DNA of 64,000 bases from Thermomonospora echinospora (GTDB taxonomy: Bacteria; Actinomycetota; Actinomycetes; Streptosporangiales; Streptosporangiaceae): contig NZ_FNVO01000018.1 in the NCBI RefSeq assembly GCF_900108175.1, forward strand, positions 1-64,000, given 5' to 3'. Below are positions 1 through 9,555 of this stretch, in pieces. Made by a program: the position numbers and the translations under genes. Under the pieces are notes generated by a model. It was not told the origin of the DNA and ran no database searches. It saw only the letters and a program-made list of their open reading frames with translations. Positions within the stretch are counted from its first letter, which is position 1, and every line of letters starts with the position of its first letter.

Positions 1-724
<724 letters not shown>

Positions 725-740
725 TTAGCACTCTACCCCG

Positions 741-1188
741 TCGAGTGCAAGCGACGAACCCCTGGGCCGGGAAGGCTTCTCCAACCTGCTCGAACGGCCG
801 TCACCTGCGGAGATGTCGGCTTGAGGGGTGGCCTGCGCACGCCGGTGTGCTCCGCTGTCCGCCGCTATGGGCACTGAGCAGCGGAACAGCGGTGCGGGGC
901 CGGACCGGGGTGTTCGGTGTGCTCCGTGGAGGGGCGCCGGGAGTCGCCGGCGCGGCATCGGTGCGCCGGTTCACGATCTCCCGGTCCCCTCGACGCGGTG
1001 AGCGCGGAGGCTCCATGGCACGGTCGCCGAGTGGCCGGCTCGGGTCACCACCTTGACCGCGGGGGCACCACAGTCAGGTCGCGGCGGCAGGCGAATGTGT
1101 CGTGGAGCGCACGGGCGCCTGGCCGGTGGGGGCGAGGAGTCCCCGTCGACGCGCTGCTCGGGGCAGACGCCTGTCCGTCGGTGGCGCG
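741..1188. other. Intergenic region, no gene recognised
   Basis: About 450 bp between the groEL control region and the lipase stop codon. Reading frames here have no recognisable protein and no good ribosome site. I see no clear terminator or repeat. Confidence 0.5.
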
Positions 1189-2451
1189 TCAGTCGCCGAA
1201 CTCGTTGGGCACTCCGTGCGGGGTGAGGGCGTCGATGTACCGGGAGGGCACGTGGTCGTTGACCGAGTACGGGAGGGGCAGCGAGCGCAGCACCTGCACC
1301 TTGTCGAGCACGTACGACAGCGTTCCTATCTCCAGAGTGCCGAGAATGCTCAGGATCTGCCCCGCGGGGCTTTCCTGTTCCTTCCAGTCGCCCTTTCGGT
1401 TGTCGTACGTGTGCCCGAAGTACTTCGACAGGCCGAACACGCCGCGCCGCAGGTTCGGGATCTGATAACGGTACTCACGGCCGAAGTGCTGGAACGGGCC
1501 CGTGCTGAGCGGTGGCAGGTGCGGGACGATGTCGTTGTCGTATATGTAGCGGATCAGTTTCTCGCGGAGGAAGTCGTTCTTCGCGCAGGCCTCGGCGAAA
1601 GCGGGATCGCCGATCATCGGCTGGCCGAACGTGTAGGCGGCCCTGAGCAGGTCGGCAACGCCGTGCTGCCCGCCGAACTTGCGCTCGTGCTTGAGCATGA
1701 CGGTCATCAGCGCGGCCATCGCGCCGCCGAGACTGTGCCCGGTGATGTACAGGACCTCCAGCCCGTCCTCCAGAGCGGGAGGGGCGGCGCCGTCGGTCTC
1801 ACCGGGCAGCCGGGTGCGCACCGACTCGCCGTGTTGCGCCAGTTTCAGGGCCTGCATGACCTGGTAGCGCGTCGCCCGCACGTTCCGGTAGAAGCCGGCG
1901 TGCACGTGGGCCCGCCGGTCCCCGAAGTAGTAGCCCATCGGCTCCGCCGCGACGTCGGCGACGGTCAGCCAGTTGACGGGGCTCACCAGTTCGGTGCCCC
2001 GGTAGCACAGGATCGCGACCTTTCCGCTCCGGCTTTGGATCAGGAACGCCGTCGAGCAGATGAACATCGAGTCGACGAAGGAGGTGATCATGCGGCAGTG
2101 GTTGCTCTCCAGCCCCAGCCGCGCCATGATCATCGACAGGGTCTCCGAGTTCGAGTAGGAGTAGCCCGCGCAGGTGGCCAGCACGTGGGCGACCACGGGA
2201 TCCGGATGCACCCTTGCCCGCAGGAGGTGCTCCTCCAGGTCCCGGTAGACGGGAAAGCCCGGGGTCTCGACGGGGCCGTAGGGCCGCAGTTCCCGGTAGG
2301 TCGGGCCCAGGGAATCGGGTGGCCACAGGCCGCCGGCTTCGAATTCGTCCCGGAGTCTTCGTTCCCAGTCCAGTACGGAGACGTCTCCGAGCCGGCCCGC
2401 CGGCCGTTGGTCCGACGTTTTCTCCGCGGCTCTTTCGGTCTTTTCCGCCAT
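1189..2451 (-). CDS. Class 3 lipase family protein (alpha/beta hydrolase)
   Basis: Predicted 420-residue esterase or triacylglycerol lipase of the Lipase_3 family. The nucleophile elbow GHSLGG lies at about residues 238-243 (Ser240), preceded by the family-typical CYRGTE segment near 149-154. A downstream NDIVPHL segment could supply the catalytic Asp, and one of several later His could complete the triad. There is no signal peptide, so the protein is probably cytoplasmic or released by another route. The start MAEKTERAAEK is preferred; the longer frame upstream has Arg/Pro-rich low-quality coding. The ribosome site before it is weak (AAAGCGGGA). The substrate cannot be told from sequence. 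Confidence 0.8.
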   Translation of the reverse strand: MAEKTERAAEKTSDQRPAGRLGDVSVLDWERRLRDEFEAGGLWPPDSLGPTYRELRPYGPVETPGFPVYRDLEEHLLRARVHPDPVVAHVLATCAGYSYSNSETLSMIMARLGLESNHCRMITSFVDSMFICSTAFLIQSRSGKVAILCYRGTELVSPVNWLTVADVAAEPMGYYFGDRRAHVHAGFYRNVRATRYQVMQALKLAQHGESVRTRLPGETDGAAPPALEDGLEVLYITGHSLGGAMAALMTVMLKHERKFGGQHGVADLLRAAYTFGQPMIGDPAFAEACAKNDFLREKLIRYIYDNDIVPHLPPLSTGPFQHFGREYRYQIPNLRRGVFGLSKYFGHTYDNRKGDWKEQESPAGQILSILGTLEIGTLSYVLDKVQVLRSLPLPYSVNDHVPSRYIDALTPHGVPNEFGD

Positions 2452-2859
2452 GATTCCCGCTTTCGTCACGTGTGACGGCCGATGAGGATCTCGGCCTTCC
2501 CGTGCCTGTCGGCGTACCCGGCAGGGCCTCGTTCCGAGATGCGCATTCGATCGCGTCGGCGCACTCACAGTGATAGGTCCCACGGGCCCCGTGCCCCAAC
2601 CCCAAGCCCGCGCAAATTCCCTCAAATGGGGAAAGTCGGGGAATCGGGGCGGCCGGGGCGGCGGAGTCGTACGGCATGGTGGACGGCGTCACGTCCCGGG
2701 TGTGCGCCGGGTTCCACGGGTCACCGTCGCAGCGGGACGGAGGCCGGATCGCCGCGGCCTAGACGCCCGTACCTGGCACATCCGACACCGGGCGTGCCGA
2801 TGTGATGCCCGCGGACCAAGAGCCGCGGGCGTCGCCCGAGGGCGGCGGGGTTGGCGAGG
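2452..2859. other. Intergenic region, no gene recognised
   Basis: About 400 bp between the lipase start and the cold-shock gene stop. No recognisable protein, RNA or repeat. It probably holds the lipase promoter. Confidence 0.4.
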
Positions 2860-3060
2860 TCAGACGGCGCGGACGGACTCGGCCTGGGGACCTCGGTCGC
2901 TCTGGGCGATCTCGAACTCGACGCGCTGGCCCTGTTCGAGGCTGCGGTAGCCGTCCGCGAGGATCGCGGAGTAGTGCACGAAGACGTCCCTGCCGCCGTC
3001 GACCTCGATGAAGCCGTAGCCCTTCTCGGCGTTGAACCACTTGACGGTGCCTTGCGCCAT
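2860..3060 (-). CDS. Cold-shock domain protein (CspA family)
   Basis: A 66-residue single cold-shock domain, the usual length. The N-terminus [20 protein letters not shown] contains RNP1 (KGYGFIEV), and VFVHY is RNP2; these aromatic surfaces bind single-stranded RNA/DNA. It likely acts as an RNA chaperone in the cytoplasm. The start is fixed by the conserved MA.GTVKWFN N-terminus; the longer upstream frame is unrelated. Neighbours groEL and cysO/thrC are on the same strand but well separated, so it is probably transcribed alone with a long leader. Confidence 0.95.
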   Translation of the reverse strand: MAQGTVKWFNAEKGYGFIEVDGGRDVFVHYSAILADGYRSLEQGQRVEFEIAQSDRGPQAESVRAV

Positions 3061-3307
3061 GCCAACCCTGTCGCCGCGACCGCGGCCCCGCCGGGCCGCG
3101 GCATCGTTCGCCGATTCCGCCCCTGTCATCGCGGAATGCGTGGTCACCCCGGGGTGAACGGCATGACCCTACCGACGTGACAGCCGCAGTGGGCGCAAGT
3201 CGGACGGCCGGTTATGGCCACCGGACGCCCGGAGCCCCGCCGGTCGCGGCACGCCGCTGACGGCGGAGTCGGGGTCGTACCGGTCGCGGACGTGGCCCGT
3301 GGAGACG

Positions 3308-3342
3308 GCTCCGGCCCGCCCGGGTGACGGGCGGGCCGGAGC
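3308..3342 (-). terminator. GC hairpin downstream of cysO-like gene
   Basis: Perfect 15-bp stem (3308-3322 with 3328-3342) and a 5-nt loop, 55 nt past the cysO-like stop codon. There is no T-run, as usual in high-GC actinobacteria. Confidence 0.65.
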
Positions 3343-3396
3343 GGCGGTACCTCGGTGGCCGGTGCGGGGACGCCCGGCGGCCGGGCGTCCCTGGGG

Positions 3397-3675
3397 TCAG
3401 CCTCCGGCGACGGCGGGGATGATGGAGATCTGGGTACCCGCCGGGGTGGCGGTGTCCAGGCCGTCGGCGAAGCGGACGTCCTCGTCGCCGACGTAGACGT
3501 TGACGAAGCGGCGCAGCCTGCCGTCGTCGTCGAGGATGCGGGCGGCGATGCCGCTGTAGTTGGCGTCGAGGTCGGCGATGACCTCGCCGAGCGTGGCGCC
3601 GTCGGCCTTGACCTCCGACTCGCCGCCGGTGTAGGTGCGCAGGATCGTCGGGATGCGTACGGAAACCGTGCTCAT
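3397..3675 (-). CDS. cysO: CysO-like sulfur-carrier protein (MoaD/ThiS family)
   Basis: A 92-residue ubiquitin-fold protein ending in Ala-Gly-Gly, the diglycine tail that is activated as a thiocarboxylate. The segments IPTILR.YTGG, ANYSGI and FVN.YV..EDVRF closely match what I remember of Mycobacterium tuberculosis CysO, which donates sulfide to CysM for cysteine synthesis. That makes CysO a better call than MoaD or ThiS. Here it lies 276 bp downstream of thrC on the same strand; no cysM or mec peptidase gene is next to it. The thiocarboxylation partner must be encoded elsewhere. Confidence 0.85.
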   Translation of the reverse strand: MSTVSVRIPTILRTYTGGESEVKADGATLGEVIADLDANYSGIAARILDDDGRLRRFVNVYVGDEDVRFADGLDTATPAGTQISIIPAVAGG

Positions 3676-3892
3676 GTGCGTCTTTCCACCTTGGGTCGAA
3701 CGGCGTCCGCCGGGTCGGGCGACCGCGGCGGAGTAGGGCGGATCAGGGATCGTGCGGTCCGTTCCGGGATCGGGACCGTTCCCGGACGACCGCGGCGGCG
3801 CTCCAACGGAGCGGGGGTCGTCCGAGCGGCGTACCCGGCGGCCGGGGCGTCCCCCCGGCGTGCGGGCCGGACGGCCACGATGGCGCCCGGGT

Positions 3893-3920
3893 GGAGCGCG
3901 GACCGTCCGGTCCGCGCTCC
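3893..3920 (-). terminator. Hairpin terminator downstream of thrC
   Basis: Perfect 12-bp stem (3893-3904 with 3909-3920) with loop GTCC, 31 nt past the thrC stop. It suggests thrC can end before cysO, with partial read-through possible. Confidence 0.6.
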
Positions 3921-3951
3921 GGGGCCCGGGGTCCGTTCCCGGGACAACGGG

Positions 3952-5193
3952 TCAGGCCAGGCCGGAGGCGCGGAAGTCCTCCAGCGAGGGGGCGATCTCG
4001 GCGGACGGCCGGGCCACCGGCGCCACCGCGTCGAGGGTCTTGAGCCCGTCGCCGGAGTTGATGATCACGGTCTCGGCGTCCGGGTCGAGCGCGCCGGAGG
4101 ACACCAGCTTGCGCAGGCAGGCCACGGTGACGCCGCCGGCGGTCTCGCCGAAGATCCCCTCGGTGCCGGCCAGCAGCCGGATGCCCTCGACGACCTCGGC
4201 GTCGGTGACGTCCTCGACCGCGCCGCCGGTGCGCCGCACCACGTCCAGGACGTACGGGCCGTCGGCGGGGTTGCCGATGGCCAGCGACTTGGCGATGGTG
4301 TCCGGCTTGACCGGGCGGACCACCTCGTGGCCGGCCTTGAAGGCGGCGGCGACCGGGGAGCAGCCGGTGGCCTGGGCTCCGAAGACCCGGTACGGCTTGT
4401 CCTCGACCAGACCCAGCTTGATCAGCTCGCCGAACGCCTTGTCGATCTTGGTGAGCTGGGAGCCGGAGGCCACCGGGACCACGATCTGGTCGGGCAGCCG
4501 CCAGCCGAGCTGCTCGGCGATCTCGTAGCCGAGGGTCTTGGAGCCCTCGGCGTAGTAGGGCCGGACGTTGACGTTCACGAACGCCCAGTCGTCCTGCTCG
4601 CCGGCGATCTCCGAGGCCAGCCGGTTGACGTCGTCGTAGTTGCCGCGGACGGTGACGAACGTGCCGCCGTAGACGGCGGTGGTGACGATCTTCTGCTGTT
4701 CCAGGTTGGACGGTACGAAGACGGCGCTGCGGATACCGGCGCGGGCCGCGGCGGCGGCCACCGCGTTGGCCAGGTTGCCGGTGGACGGGCAGGCCAGCAC
4801 CTTGAAGCCCAGTTCGCGGGCGGCGGCCAGGGCGACCGCGACCACCCGGTCCTTGAACGAGTGGGTGGGGTTGCCGCTGTCGTCCTTGACCCACAGCCGC
4901 TGCATGCCCAGCGACTCGGCGAGGTGGTCGGCGCGGACCAGGCGGGTGAAGCCCGGCTCGGTGTTGGGGGTGTCCTGAACGTTCGTCGGGACGGGCAGCA
5001 GGCCGCGGTATCGCCAGATGTTGCGGGGGCCGGCCTCGATGGAGGCGCGGGTGACCCCGGTGAAGTCGTAGGCGATCTCCAGCGGCCCGAAACACTGCTC
5101 GCAGGCGTAGCGCGGGCCGAGGTCGTAGGATTCACCACACTCGCGGCAGGTCAGGGACGTAGCGGGTCCAAGATCGGCAGCGTCAAGTGCCAT
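3952..5193 (-). CDS. thrC: Threonine synthase
   Basis: PLP enzyme converting O-phosphohomoserine to threonine. The 413-residue length fits the short actinobacterial form. The N-terminus carries a zinc-ribbon-like Cys set (C16, C19, C31, C34). The PLP-binding lysine is K114 in NPTHSFKDR, and glycine-rich phosphate-binding segments follow (STGNLANAV, GSQLTK). ATG at 5193 follows a GGAGAGAGG ribosome site directly attached to the SAM-I riboswitch upstream. Placing a threonine gene under SAM control makes sense because methionine and threonine compete for phosphohomoserine. Confidence 0.96.
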   Translation of the reverse strand: MALDAADLGPATSLTCRECGESYDLGPRYACEQCFGPLEIAYDFTGVTRASIEAGPRNIWRYRGLLPVPTNVQDTPNTEPGFTRLVRADHLAESLGMQRLWVKDDSGNPTHSFKDRVVAVALAAARELGFKVLACPSTGNLANAVAAAAARAGIRSAVFVPSNLEQQKIVTTAVYGGTFVTVRGNYDDVNRLASEIAGEQDDWAFVNVNVRPYYAEGSKTLGYEIAEQLGWRLPDQIVVPVASGSQLTKIDKAFGELIKLGLVEDKPYRVFGAQATGCSPVAAAFKAGHEVVRPVKPDTIAKSLAIGNPADGPYVLDVVRRTGGAVEDVTDAEVVEGIRLLAGTEGIFGETAGGVTVACLRKLVSSGALDPDAETVIINSGDGLKTLDAVAPVARPSAEIAPSLEDFRASGLA

Positions 5194-5210
5194 GGAGCGA
5201 GGCCTCTCTC

Positions 5211-5348
5211 CTCATCTGTCCCGCGCCACCTTGGTCACGGGCCGGAGTTGGCACCCTGTCCCGGCCGGCCTCGCAGGTCGCGAGCGCGTCAGCACCGGGA
5301 GGGTTGCCGGGGTTTCGCAGGGCCGGTCCCTCCACCCCTCTGGATGAG
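5211..5348 (-). ncRNA. SAM-I riboswitch (S-box leader) controlling thrC
   Basis: On the minus strand the leader reads CTCATC (P1 5' strand), then AGAGGGGTGGAGGGACCGGC, GCGAAACCCCGGCAACC, later GGTGCCAACTCC, and closes with GATGAG (P1 3' strand, 5211-5216). These are the invariant blocks of the S-adenosylmethionine-binding SAM-I family. The P1 3' strand runs straight into the GGAGAGAGG ribosome site of thrC, 17 nt before the ATG. Ligand-stabilised P1 could therefore affect ribosome access directly (inference). Confidence 0.95.
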
Positions 5349-5398
5349 CGATCTTCAGTTGTGACGTCTCCACCATGTGGTCACATAGCGTGACCACG

Positions 5399-5404
5399 AT
5401 CTTA
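5399..5404 (-). promoter_or_regulatory. Possible -10 element for thrC leader
   Basis: TAAGAT on the minus strand, about 50 nt upstream of the riboswitch P1. It is a good -10 match, but no clear -35 is visible at the right spacing. Confidence 0.35.
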
Positions 5405-5481
5405 CCAGAACGCCCGGATCTACCGGCCGTCGGCGGGTGCGATGGAGCCTTGTGCGTGACTTTACCCGATTTGACCGCATC

Positions 5482-6639
5482 TCAGACAGTCGTCTCATGA
5501 GCTGAGACACCTGGCGGACGAGCGGGATCGAGCTGGGTGGGGTCCAGGAAGACGTGCCGGATGATCGGCAGCCGGTCGCGCAGCCGGACGTCGATCTCGT
5601 CGGCGATGTCCTCGGCCTGGTCGGCGCTGATCTCGTCCCAGAAGGCGACCTTGGCGGCCACCAGCAGCTCGTCCGGGCCCAGGTACATGGTCAGCAGTTC
5701 CACCACCGAGCTGACCCCCGGGCTGTCGGCGATCTCCCGGTGGATGGTGCGCAGCGTCTCCCGGTCCACCGACTGGCCGATCAGCAGGTCCATGCTGCTG
5801 CGGCCCAGTGTGACGGCCACCACCACCAGCAGCAGCCCGATCAGGACGGAGGCCGCACCGTCCCACACTCCCGACCCGGTGATCTCCCGCAGCGTCAGGC
5901 CCGCCGCCGCCAGCGTCAGGCCGACGAGCGCCGCGCTGTCCTCCAGGACGGCCGCCTTGAGAGTGGTGTCGGGGGTCTTGCGCACGTGGTCCAGCGGCGG
6001 GCGGCTGCGGTCGGCCGCCTCCTTGCGCACCTGGTAGACGGCACGCGCCAGCGACAGTCCCTCGAACAGGAACGCGAAGGCCAGCACGACGAACGCAACG
6101 GTGGCCTCGCCGTGCTCCCCCGGCGAGATGATCTCGCGTACGCCCTCGTAAATGGAGTAGCCGCCGCCCGCCACGAAGATCCCGACCGCCGCGATCAGCG
6201 ACCAGAAGTAGCGCTCCTTGCCGTACCCGAACGGGTGGCGGCGGTCGGCGGGCCGCTCGCTGCGGCGCAGCGAGGCCAGCAGGAAGAGCTGGTTGAGGGT
6301 GTCGGCCAGGGAGTGCGCGGCCTCGGCCAGCATCGCCGAGGAACCGGCGACCAGCCCCGCGACGAGCTTGGTGACCGCGATGGCGATGTTGGCCCCACCG
6401 GCGGCGAGCACGGTCTTGCGGGTCTCCCCGGAGCCGCCCCCGGGCGGATTCTCACCGCCCGGCGGGCTCCCGGTGTCCGGAGCCGCTTCGTCTTTGGCGG
6501 GCTTGGGGATTGGAGACGGGGTCTCCGGTGGTCTGTGGGGGTCCCCGGACGCCTCGTTCTGTGCTCCTCCGGCGTCCGGGGAAGGGGGTTCCGGCGCGCT
6601 GTCCTCCGGCGCCGCGTCGCCTTTGTCGGGCTGGCTCAT
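5482..6639 (-). CDS. Cation diffusion facilitator (CDF/ZnT-type) transporter
   Basis: Membrane efflux protein for Zn2+ or a related divalent metal, 385 residues. The first ~70 residues are an acidic, Pro-rich tail. The core begins VLAAGGANIAIAVTKLVAG and has the CDF signature HSLADT plus RHPFGYGKERYFW, which resembles the SLC30A9/ZnT9-like branch. The soluble C-terminal domain carries the typical DELLVAAKV strand. The gene stands alone, with no metalloregulator next to it. The long acidic N-terminal extension is unusual and could be cytoplasmic. Confidence 0.9.
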   Translation of the reverse strand: MSQPDKGDAAPEDSAPEPPSPDAGGAQNEASGDPHRPPETPSPIPKPAKDEAAPDTGSPPGGENPPGGGSGETRKTVLAAGGANIAIAVTKLVAGLVAGSSAMLAEAAHSLADTLNQLFLLASLRRSERPADRRHPFGYGKERYFWSLIAAVGIFVAGGGYSIYEGVREIISPGEHGEATVAFVVLAFAFLFEGLSLARAVYQVRKEAADRSRPPLDHVRKTPDTTLKAAVLEDSAALVGLTLAAAGLTLREITGSGVWDGAASVLIGLLLVVVAVTLGRSSMDLLIGQSVDRETLRTIHREIADSPGVSSVVELLTMYLGPDELLVAAKVAFWDEISADQAEDIADEIDVRLRDRLPIIRHVFLDPTQLDPARPPGVSAHETTV

Positions 6640-6792
6640 GACCCGCTGGATACCCCTGAACGGCGGGCCAAACGTGGCCCGGGCGGGGGCGGCGTGACGC
6701 TCGCCACCCCGTCCGGGAAAGGCCGCAGGCGGGGGGCGCGGACATGACCCCGTCGCGGGGCGGGCTCACTGCGGCGTGTCAGACTGCCGGGC

Positions 6793-8277
6793 ATGAGTGA
6801 CTCCGAGGTTGGGGCCGCCGACCGGCAGGTGCTCGTCGCGTCGAACCGGGGCCCGGTGTCGTTCTCGCTGTCCGGCGACGGCGCGCTGTCGATGCGCCGC
6901 GGCGGCGGCGGCCTGGTCTCCGGCCTGGCCGGGGTGGCCGCCGCGGGCAGGCCCGGCGGCATGGGCGGCCCGGAGGTCGTCTGGGTGTGCGCCGCGCTGT
7001 CGGACGCCGACCGGATGGCGGCCCGGCAGGCCCCGGACGGGCGGCTCGACAAGGCCGGATACGACACCGGCGGCGCCAGCGTCCGGATGCTCGACATCCC
7101 GGCGGCGACGTTCCAGCGCGCCTACAACTCGGTGGCCAACTCGACGCTGTGGTTCGTCCACCACCTGCTCTACGACACCCCGAACACGCCGCACTTCGAC
7201 GCACGCTCGCGCCGCGACTGGCAGTCGTACGAGGCCTACAACGCCGCGTTCGCCGACGCGCTGGCCCGGGACGCCGCGCCCGGCGCCAAGACCGCGATCC
7301 AGGACTACCACCTGTCACTGGCGCCCCGGATGCTGCGCGACCGCCGTCCCGACCTGAAGATCGTCCACTTCTCGCATACGCCGTGGGCGCCGCCGGAGTA
7401 CTACCGGCTGCTGCCCGACGACATCGGCGCGCAGGTGCTGGAGGGCATCCTGGGCGCCGACCACGCGGGCTTCCTGACCGCGCGCTGGGCCGACGCGTTC
7501 CTGGACTGCTGCGAGGCCGTCCTGGGCGCCAGGGTCGACCGGGCGGCCCGCACGGTGGTCCACGACGGGCACGTGACGCGCGTCGGCGTCCACGGGCTCG
7601 GGGTGGACGGTGCCGAGCTGACGGCGCGCGCCCAGGAGCCGGACGTGGTGGCCCGCGCGCGGGCGCTGCGGGAGCAGGTGGGCGACCGCCAGCTGATCGT
7701 GCGGATCGACCGCACGGAGCTGTCCAAGAACATCGTGCGGGGACTGGCGGCCTACCGCGAGCTGCTGGTGAACCATCCGGAGTGGCACGGGCGCGTGGTG
7801 CACCTGGCCTTCGCCTACCCGTCGCGGCACGACCTGCCCGAGTACCGGGAGTACACAGCGGCGGTGCAGCGGATGGCGGCGCAGATCACCGACGAGTTCG
7901 GCACGCCGGAGTGGGAGCCGCTGATCCTCCAGGTCAACGACGACTACCCGCGCTCGCTGGCCGCCTACGGGATGGCGGACGTACTGCTGGTCAACCCGAT
8001 CCGGGACGGCATGAACCTGGTGGCCAAGGAGGGCCCGGTGCTGTCGGAGCGCGGGTGCGCCCTGGTGCTGTCCCGGGAGGCGGGGGCCGCCGCCGAGCTC
8101 GGCGAGGACGCGCTGACCGTCAACCCCTATGACGTGTCGCAGACCGCCGAGACGCTGCACCAGGCCCTGCTGATGCCGGCCGCCGAACGGGCCGAGCGCT
8201 GCGCGCGGCTGACCGCCGCCGCGACGGCACTGCCACCGCAACGCTGGTTCGCCGACCAGCTCGCCGCCCTCGACTGA
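6793..8277 (+). CDS. otsA: Trehalose-6-phosphate synthase (GT20)
   Basis: Glucosyltransferase making trehalose-6-phosphate from UDP/NDP-glucose and glucose-6-phosphate; 494 residues. It starts MSDSEVGAADRQVLVASNRG, then has GGGGLVSGL, QDYHLSLAPRML, HFSHTPWAPPEYY and the nucleotide-sugar motif NPIRDGMNLVAKE. The usual DRLDYSKG is replaced by RIDRTELSKNI, a variant I recall from actinobacterial homologues. The matching phosphatase otsB is about 8 kb away on the other strand (16,181-17,032), so the OtsAB route is complete within the window. It ends convergent with the sulfotransferase gene, with a shared hairpin between them. Confidence 0.93.
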   Translation: MSDSEVGAADRQVLVASNRGPVSFSLSGDGALSMRRGGGGLVSGLAGVAAAGRPGGMGGPEVVWVCAALSDADRMAARQAPDGRLDKAGYDTGGASVRMLDIPAATFQRAYNSVANSTLWFVHHLLYDTPNTPHFDARSRRDWQSYEAYNAAFADALARDAAPGAKTAIQDYHLSLAPRMLRDRRPDLKIVHFSHTPWAPPEYYRLLPDDIGAQVLEGILGADHAGFLTARWADAFLDCCEAVLGARVDRAARTVVHDGHVTRVGVHGLGVDGAELTARAQEPDVVARARALREQVGDRQLIVRIDRTELSKNIVRGLAAYRELLVNHPEWHGRVVHLAFAYPSRHDLPEYREYTAAVQRMAAQITDEFGTPEWEPLILQVNDDYPRSLAAYGMADVLLVNPIRDGMNLVAKEGPVLSERGCALVLSREAGAAAELGEDALTVNPYDVSQTAETLHQALLMPAAERAERCARLTAAATALPPQRWFADQLAALD

Positions 8278-8310
8278 GCGGGCTCCGCCTGCGCGGCCGG
8301 TCGAACGGAT

Positions 8311-8365
8311 CGGGCGGACGGGATGGGGGCGGGCCGTGGCCGGTCCCGGTCCTCCCGTCCGCCCG
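8311..8365. terminator. Bidirectional hairpin between otsA and sulfotransferase
   Basis: Perfect 13-bp stem (8311-8323 with 8353-8365) around a 29-nt loop in the 98-bp convergent gap. It can serve transcripts from both strands. Confidence 0.5.
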
Positions 8366-8375
8366 GGAGGGTGGG

Positions 8376-9428
8376 TCAGACGAGGGTGTGGGCGCTGCCC
8401 TCGTACTCGGGCAGTCCCAGGCGGCAGTCGACCGGGCCGGGCTCACAGTGGCGGACCAGCAGGTCCCGGAAGGCACGCTTGCGCTGGACGGACCTACGGT
8501 GGGCCGCCACCCGGGCGAGCCGGAGCCGGTGGGACGCCGAGGGGCGGTCGCTCCCGTCGACTTCGTAGCCGTAGGCGCGCAGCCGCGACCCCAGGGCGGC
8601 CTCGGCGAGCGCGATCTCCCAGGGCTCCAGCCGCTGGGTCCACGAGCCGACCCGGCCGGGGGTGACGGGGTCCTGCGTGCGGTCGTGCCAGCGCTTCTTC
8701 GGCGGCACGGTCAGCCGGGCGATCTCCTGCGGCTCGGTCATGGCCGGGTCGAAGTCCTCGCCGAGGAAGCCGCACAGCCCGGCCAGCTCGGCGGCCGGGT
8801 CGGCGACCAGCCGCTCGTACTGCAGCTCGTAGTAGGAGCCGGGGCCGAGCCGCCGGGCGTAGCGGCGCCCGTAGTCGATCGCCTCCCGCCACGCGCAGAT
8901 CGCGTGGTAGGAGTCGAGCGTGTACCAGGGCATCTCCTTGAGGGAGGCCACGCAGTCGCGGCCGTCGCGGATCAGGTGCACGAACTGGGCGTCCGGCCAC
9001 ATCCGGCGCAGGACGTCCACATGCTTGAAGTAGCTCGGCCGCTTGTCGCCCCAGCGCGGCTTGCCGAAGCGGCGGGCGTAGGCGCGGAACACGGTGCCCA
9101 GCGCCGAGCCGAGGGTCGGCGGGGCGGCCACGATCTCCTCGACGACCTCGTCGGCGTCCAGGCCCAGGTCGTGGAACTTGGTCTCCTTGCGGCCGACGAT
9201 CCACTCCGCCAGCGCCCGGCGGTTGTCGGCCAGGCTCAGGTCCCCAAAGCCGCGCCGGGAGGCGTACGCCGGCAGCAGGAACCGGGTTTCGGCGGGGATC
9301 GCGATCCGCGGGTGCGAGTGCAGCATCAGCTGCAGCAGCGTCGTCCCCGACCGCGGGCATCCGATGACGAAGATGGGCCGATCAGTTTGGGAAGGCATGC
9401 CGTTCATGCTGCGACAGAGCGTGACCAT
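8376..9428 (-). CDS. Sulfotransferase family protein
   Basis: Predicted PAPS-dependent sulfotransferase, up to 350 residues. The 5'-phosphosulfate loop is IGCPRSGTTLLQ near the N-terminus, followed by LHSHPRIAIPAETRFL. The segment HLIRDGRDCVASL is the 3'-phosphate-binding region typical of Sulfotransfer_1/3 families. Three in-frame Met codons (9428, 9407, 9398) could be the start and none has a strong ribosome site; the longest is given. The acceptor, which could be a lipid, glycan or metabolite, is unknown. A second, unrelated-looking sulfotransferase lies at 53,800. Confidence 0.85.
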   Translation of the reverse strand: MVTLCRSMNGMPSQTDRPIFVIGCPRSGTTLLQLMLHSHPRIAIPAETRFLLPAYASRRGFGDLSLADNRRALAEWIVGRKETKFHDLGLDADEVVEEIVAAPPTLGSALGTVFRAYARRFGKPRWGDKRPSYFKHVDVLRRMWPDAQFVHLIRDGRDCVASLKEMPWYTLDSYHAICAWREAIDYGRRYARRLGPGSYYELQYERLVADPAAELAGLCGFLGEDFDPAMTEPQEIARLTVPPKKRWHDRTQDPVTPGRVGSWTQRLEPWEIALAEAALGSRLRAYGYEVDGSDRPSASHRLRLARVAAHRRSVQRKRAFRDLLVRHCEPGPVDCRLGLPEYEGSAHTLV

Positions 9429-9555
9429 GGTGTCACTCTTCTACGCTCACGATGGCCGAGCCATTAACCAGTCTTGACCGGGAGCGGTGATTGGCCCGCC
9501 CTCCGGCGAGCCACGGACGGCGCCCGGCGGCTCCGGCGCTCCCCGCGGGAACGGG

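Noticed and set aside
1102..2475. Long plus-strand frame opposite the lipase
   Set aside because: It is the antisense shadow of a GC-rich gene; the protein is Val/Arg/Gly-rich with no domain, while the minus strand has a clear lipase.
3355..5364. 669-codon plus-strand frame across cysO and thrC
   Set aside because: Composition (Gly/Asp/Val/Arg) is that of an antisense frame; it covers a riboswitch and two certain genes on the other strand.
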